DNA from: Verrucomicrobiota bacterium
GTDB taxonomy: Bacteria > Verrucomicrobiota > Verrucomicrobiia > Opitutales > UBA953
Direction: 5' to 3'
Length of the DNA stretch: 6,823 bases
Assembly (NCBI GenBank): GCA_009924535.1
Contig: RFRI01000073.1
Coordinates: 1-6,823 of the forward strand
Below are positions 6,476 through 6,823 of this stretch, piece after piece (the first letter of the stretch is position 1; every line of letters starts with the position of its first letter). Made by a program: the position numbers and the translations under genes. The notes beneath the pieces are model-generated. The model was not told where the DNA came from. It did not search any database and saw only the letters and a program-made list of their open reading frames with translations.

Positions 6476-6733
6476 ATGACTAAGGACGACATCAAGCAGG
6501 TGGTTCTCGATATCATCGCCGACATCGCGCCGGACGAAGATCTGACCGCCGTGAAGCCGGAGGTCCGCCTTCGCGACCAGCTGTCCTTGGATTCCATGGA
6601 TTTCTTGGATATCGTCATGGAACTCCGCAAGAAGCACGGCATCGAAGTCCCGGAAGCCGACTACGTCCAGCTGGCCTCCCTCGACTCCTGCGCCAATTAC
6701 CTGCACCCTAAGTTCGAGGCCAAGGGCAAGTAA
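6476..6733 (+). CDS. Stand-alone acyl carrier protein
   Basis: Acyl carrier proteins hold growing acyl chains as thioesters on a phosphopantetheine arm. The 85-aa product is the usual size and is acidic through its core. The attachment site is Ser40 in LSLDSMDFLDIVMEL (36-50), the DSM variant of the DSL motif. Helix I is at about 3-16, helix II runs on from Ser40, and EVPEADYVQLASLDSCANYL (57-76) covers helices III and IV. ATG 6476 is chosen because it directly precedes the first helix (MTKDDIKQVVLDII); the frame is open back to 6416 but that part overlaps the ketosynthase gene. No Shine-Dalgarno sequence is visible. The adjacent ketosynthase is the obvious partner. The sequence differs enough from typical AcpP (DSLDTVEL-type) that I take it for a dedicated carrier and not the fatty-acid housekeeping one, with moderate confidence. 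Confidence 0.93.
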   Translation: MTKDDIKQVVLDIIADIAPDEDLTAVKPEVRLRDQLSLDSMDFLDIVMELRKKHGIEVPEADYVQLASLDSCANYLHPKFEAKGK

Positions 6734-6754
6734 GGGCTAACCCCCATTCCCCGC

Positions 6755-6781
6755 AAAAGACCGCCCCAGAGGCGGTCTTTT
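6755..6781 (+). terminator. Rho-independent terminator after the ACP gene
   Basis: AAAAGACCGCC (6755-6765) pairs perfectly with GGCGGTCTTTT (6771-6781) around the 5-base loop CCAGA. This makes an 11-bp stem with a GC-rich core and a terminal T4 run, 21 bases after the ACP stop. It closes the ketosynthase-ACP unit. Because the A-tract and T-tract are symmetric, it could also work on transcripts arriving from the right. Confidence 0.92.
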
Positions 6782-6823
6782 ACTTGGGACGGCGCGCAAC
6801 CCTCCGCCCCCGGCGGTGTTCTT

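Noticed and set aside
1..6823. CRISPR array, tRNA or rRNA gene, insertion sequence, attachment site, toxin-antitoxin or phage-defence system
   Set aside because: I saw no regularly spaced repeats, tRNA-like cloverleaf, transposase motifs or terminal inverted repeats. The space is almost fully used by recognisable core-type genes.

Overview
The window is GC-rich bacterial DNA with coding on both strands and almost no free space. My best guess is a member of the Verrucomicrobiota close to the Opitutales. This rests on overall codon bias, the style of the IF-2 sequence and the presence of mcsA-mcsB outside a Bacillota setting. It is a guess from sequence style, not a database result.

Region 1 (1-3544, + strand) is the conserved transcription/translation block: the 3' part of nusA (cut by the window start), infB (IF-2) and rbfA, closely spaced and probably one operon. 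infB is not intact as given. Around 2968-2990 the reading frame switches and about 64 codons of the expected protein are missing: the end of domain III/C1, the linker helix and the start of the C2 domain. The last 60 or so codons of IF-2 lie in another frame and end at 3170. IF-2 is essential in bacteria studied so far, so an assembly or sequencing error is the first explanation to test.

Region 2 (3541-5102, - strand) is a two-gene unit, mcsA then mcsB, encoding a zinc-finger activator and a protein-arginine kinase. All the usual McsB signature motifs are present, including the C-terminal phosphoarginine-sensing motif RDxxRA. Neither ctsR nor clpC is next to it. The mcsB and rbfA stop codons overlap tail to tail by four bases.

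Region 3 (5103-5199) is a 97-base divergent intergenic region holding a perfect 10-bp palindrome and a 9-bp direct repeat.

Region 4 (5200-6781, + strand) is a 3-oxoacyl-ACP synthase of FabF type (413 aa, complete Cys-His-His triad but a rewritten gating loop) followed by a stand-alone acyl carrier protein (85 aa). An inverted repeat lies between them and a strong intrinsic terminator closes the unit. It looks like a small dedicated acyl-chain module, but its product cannot be read from the window. Bases 6782-6823 hold nothing I can identify.
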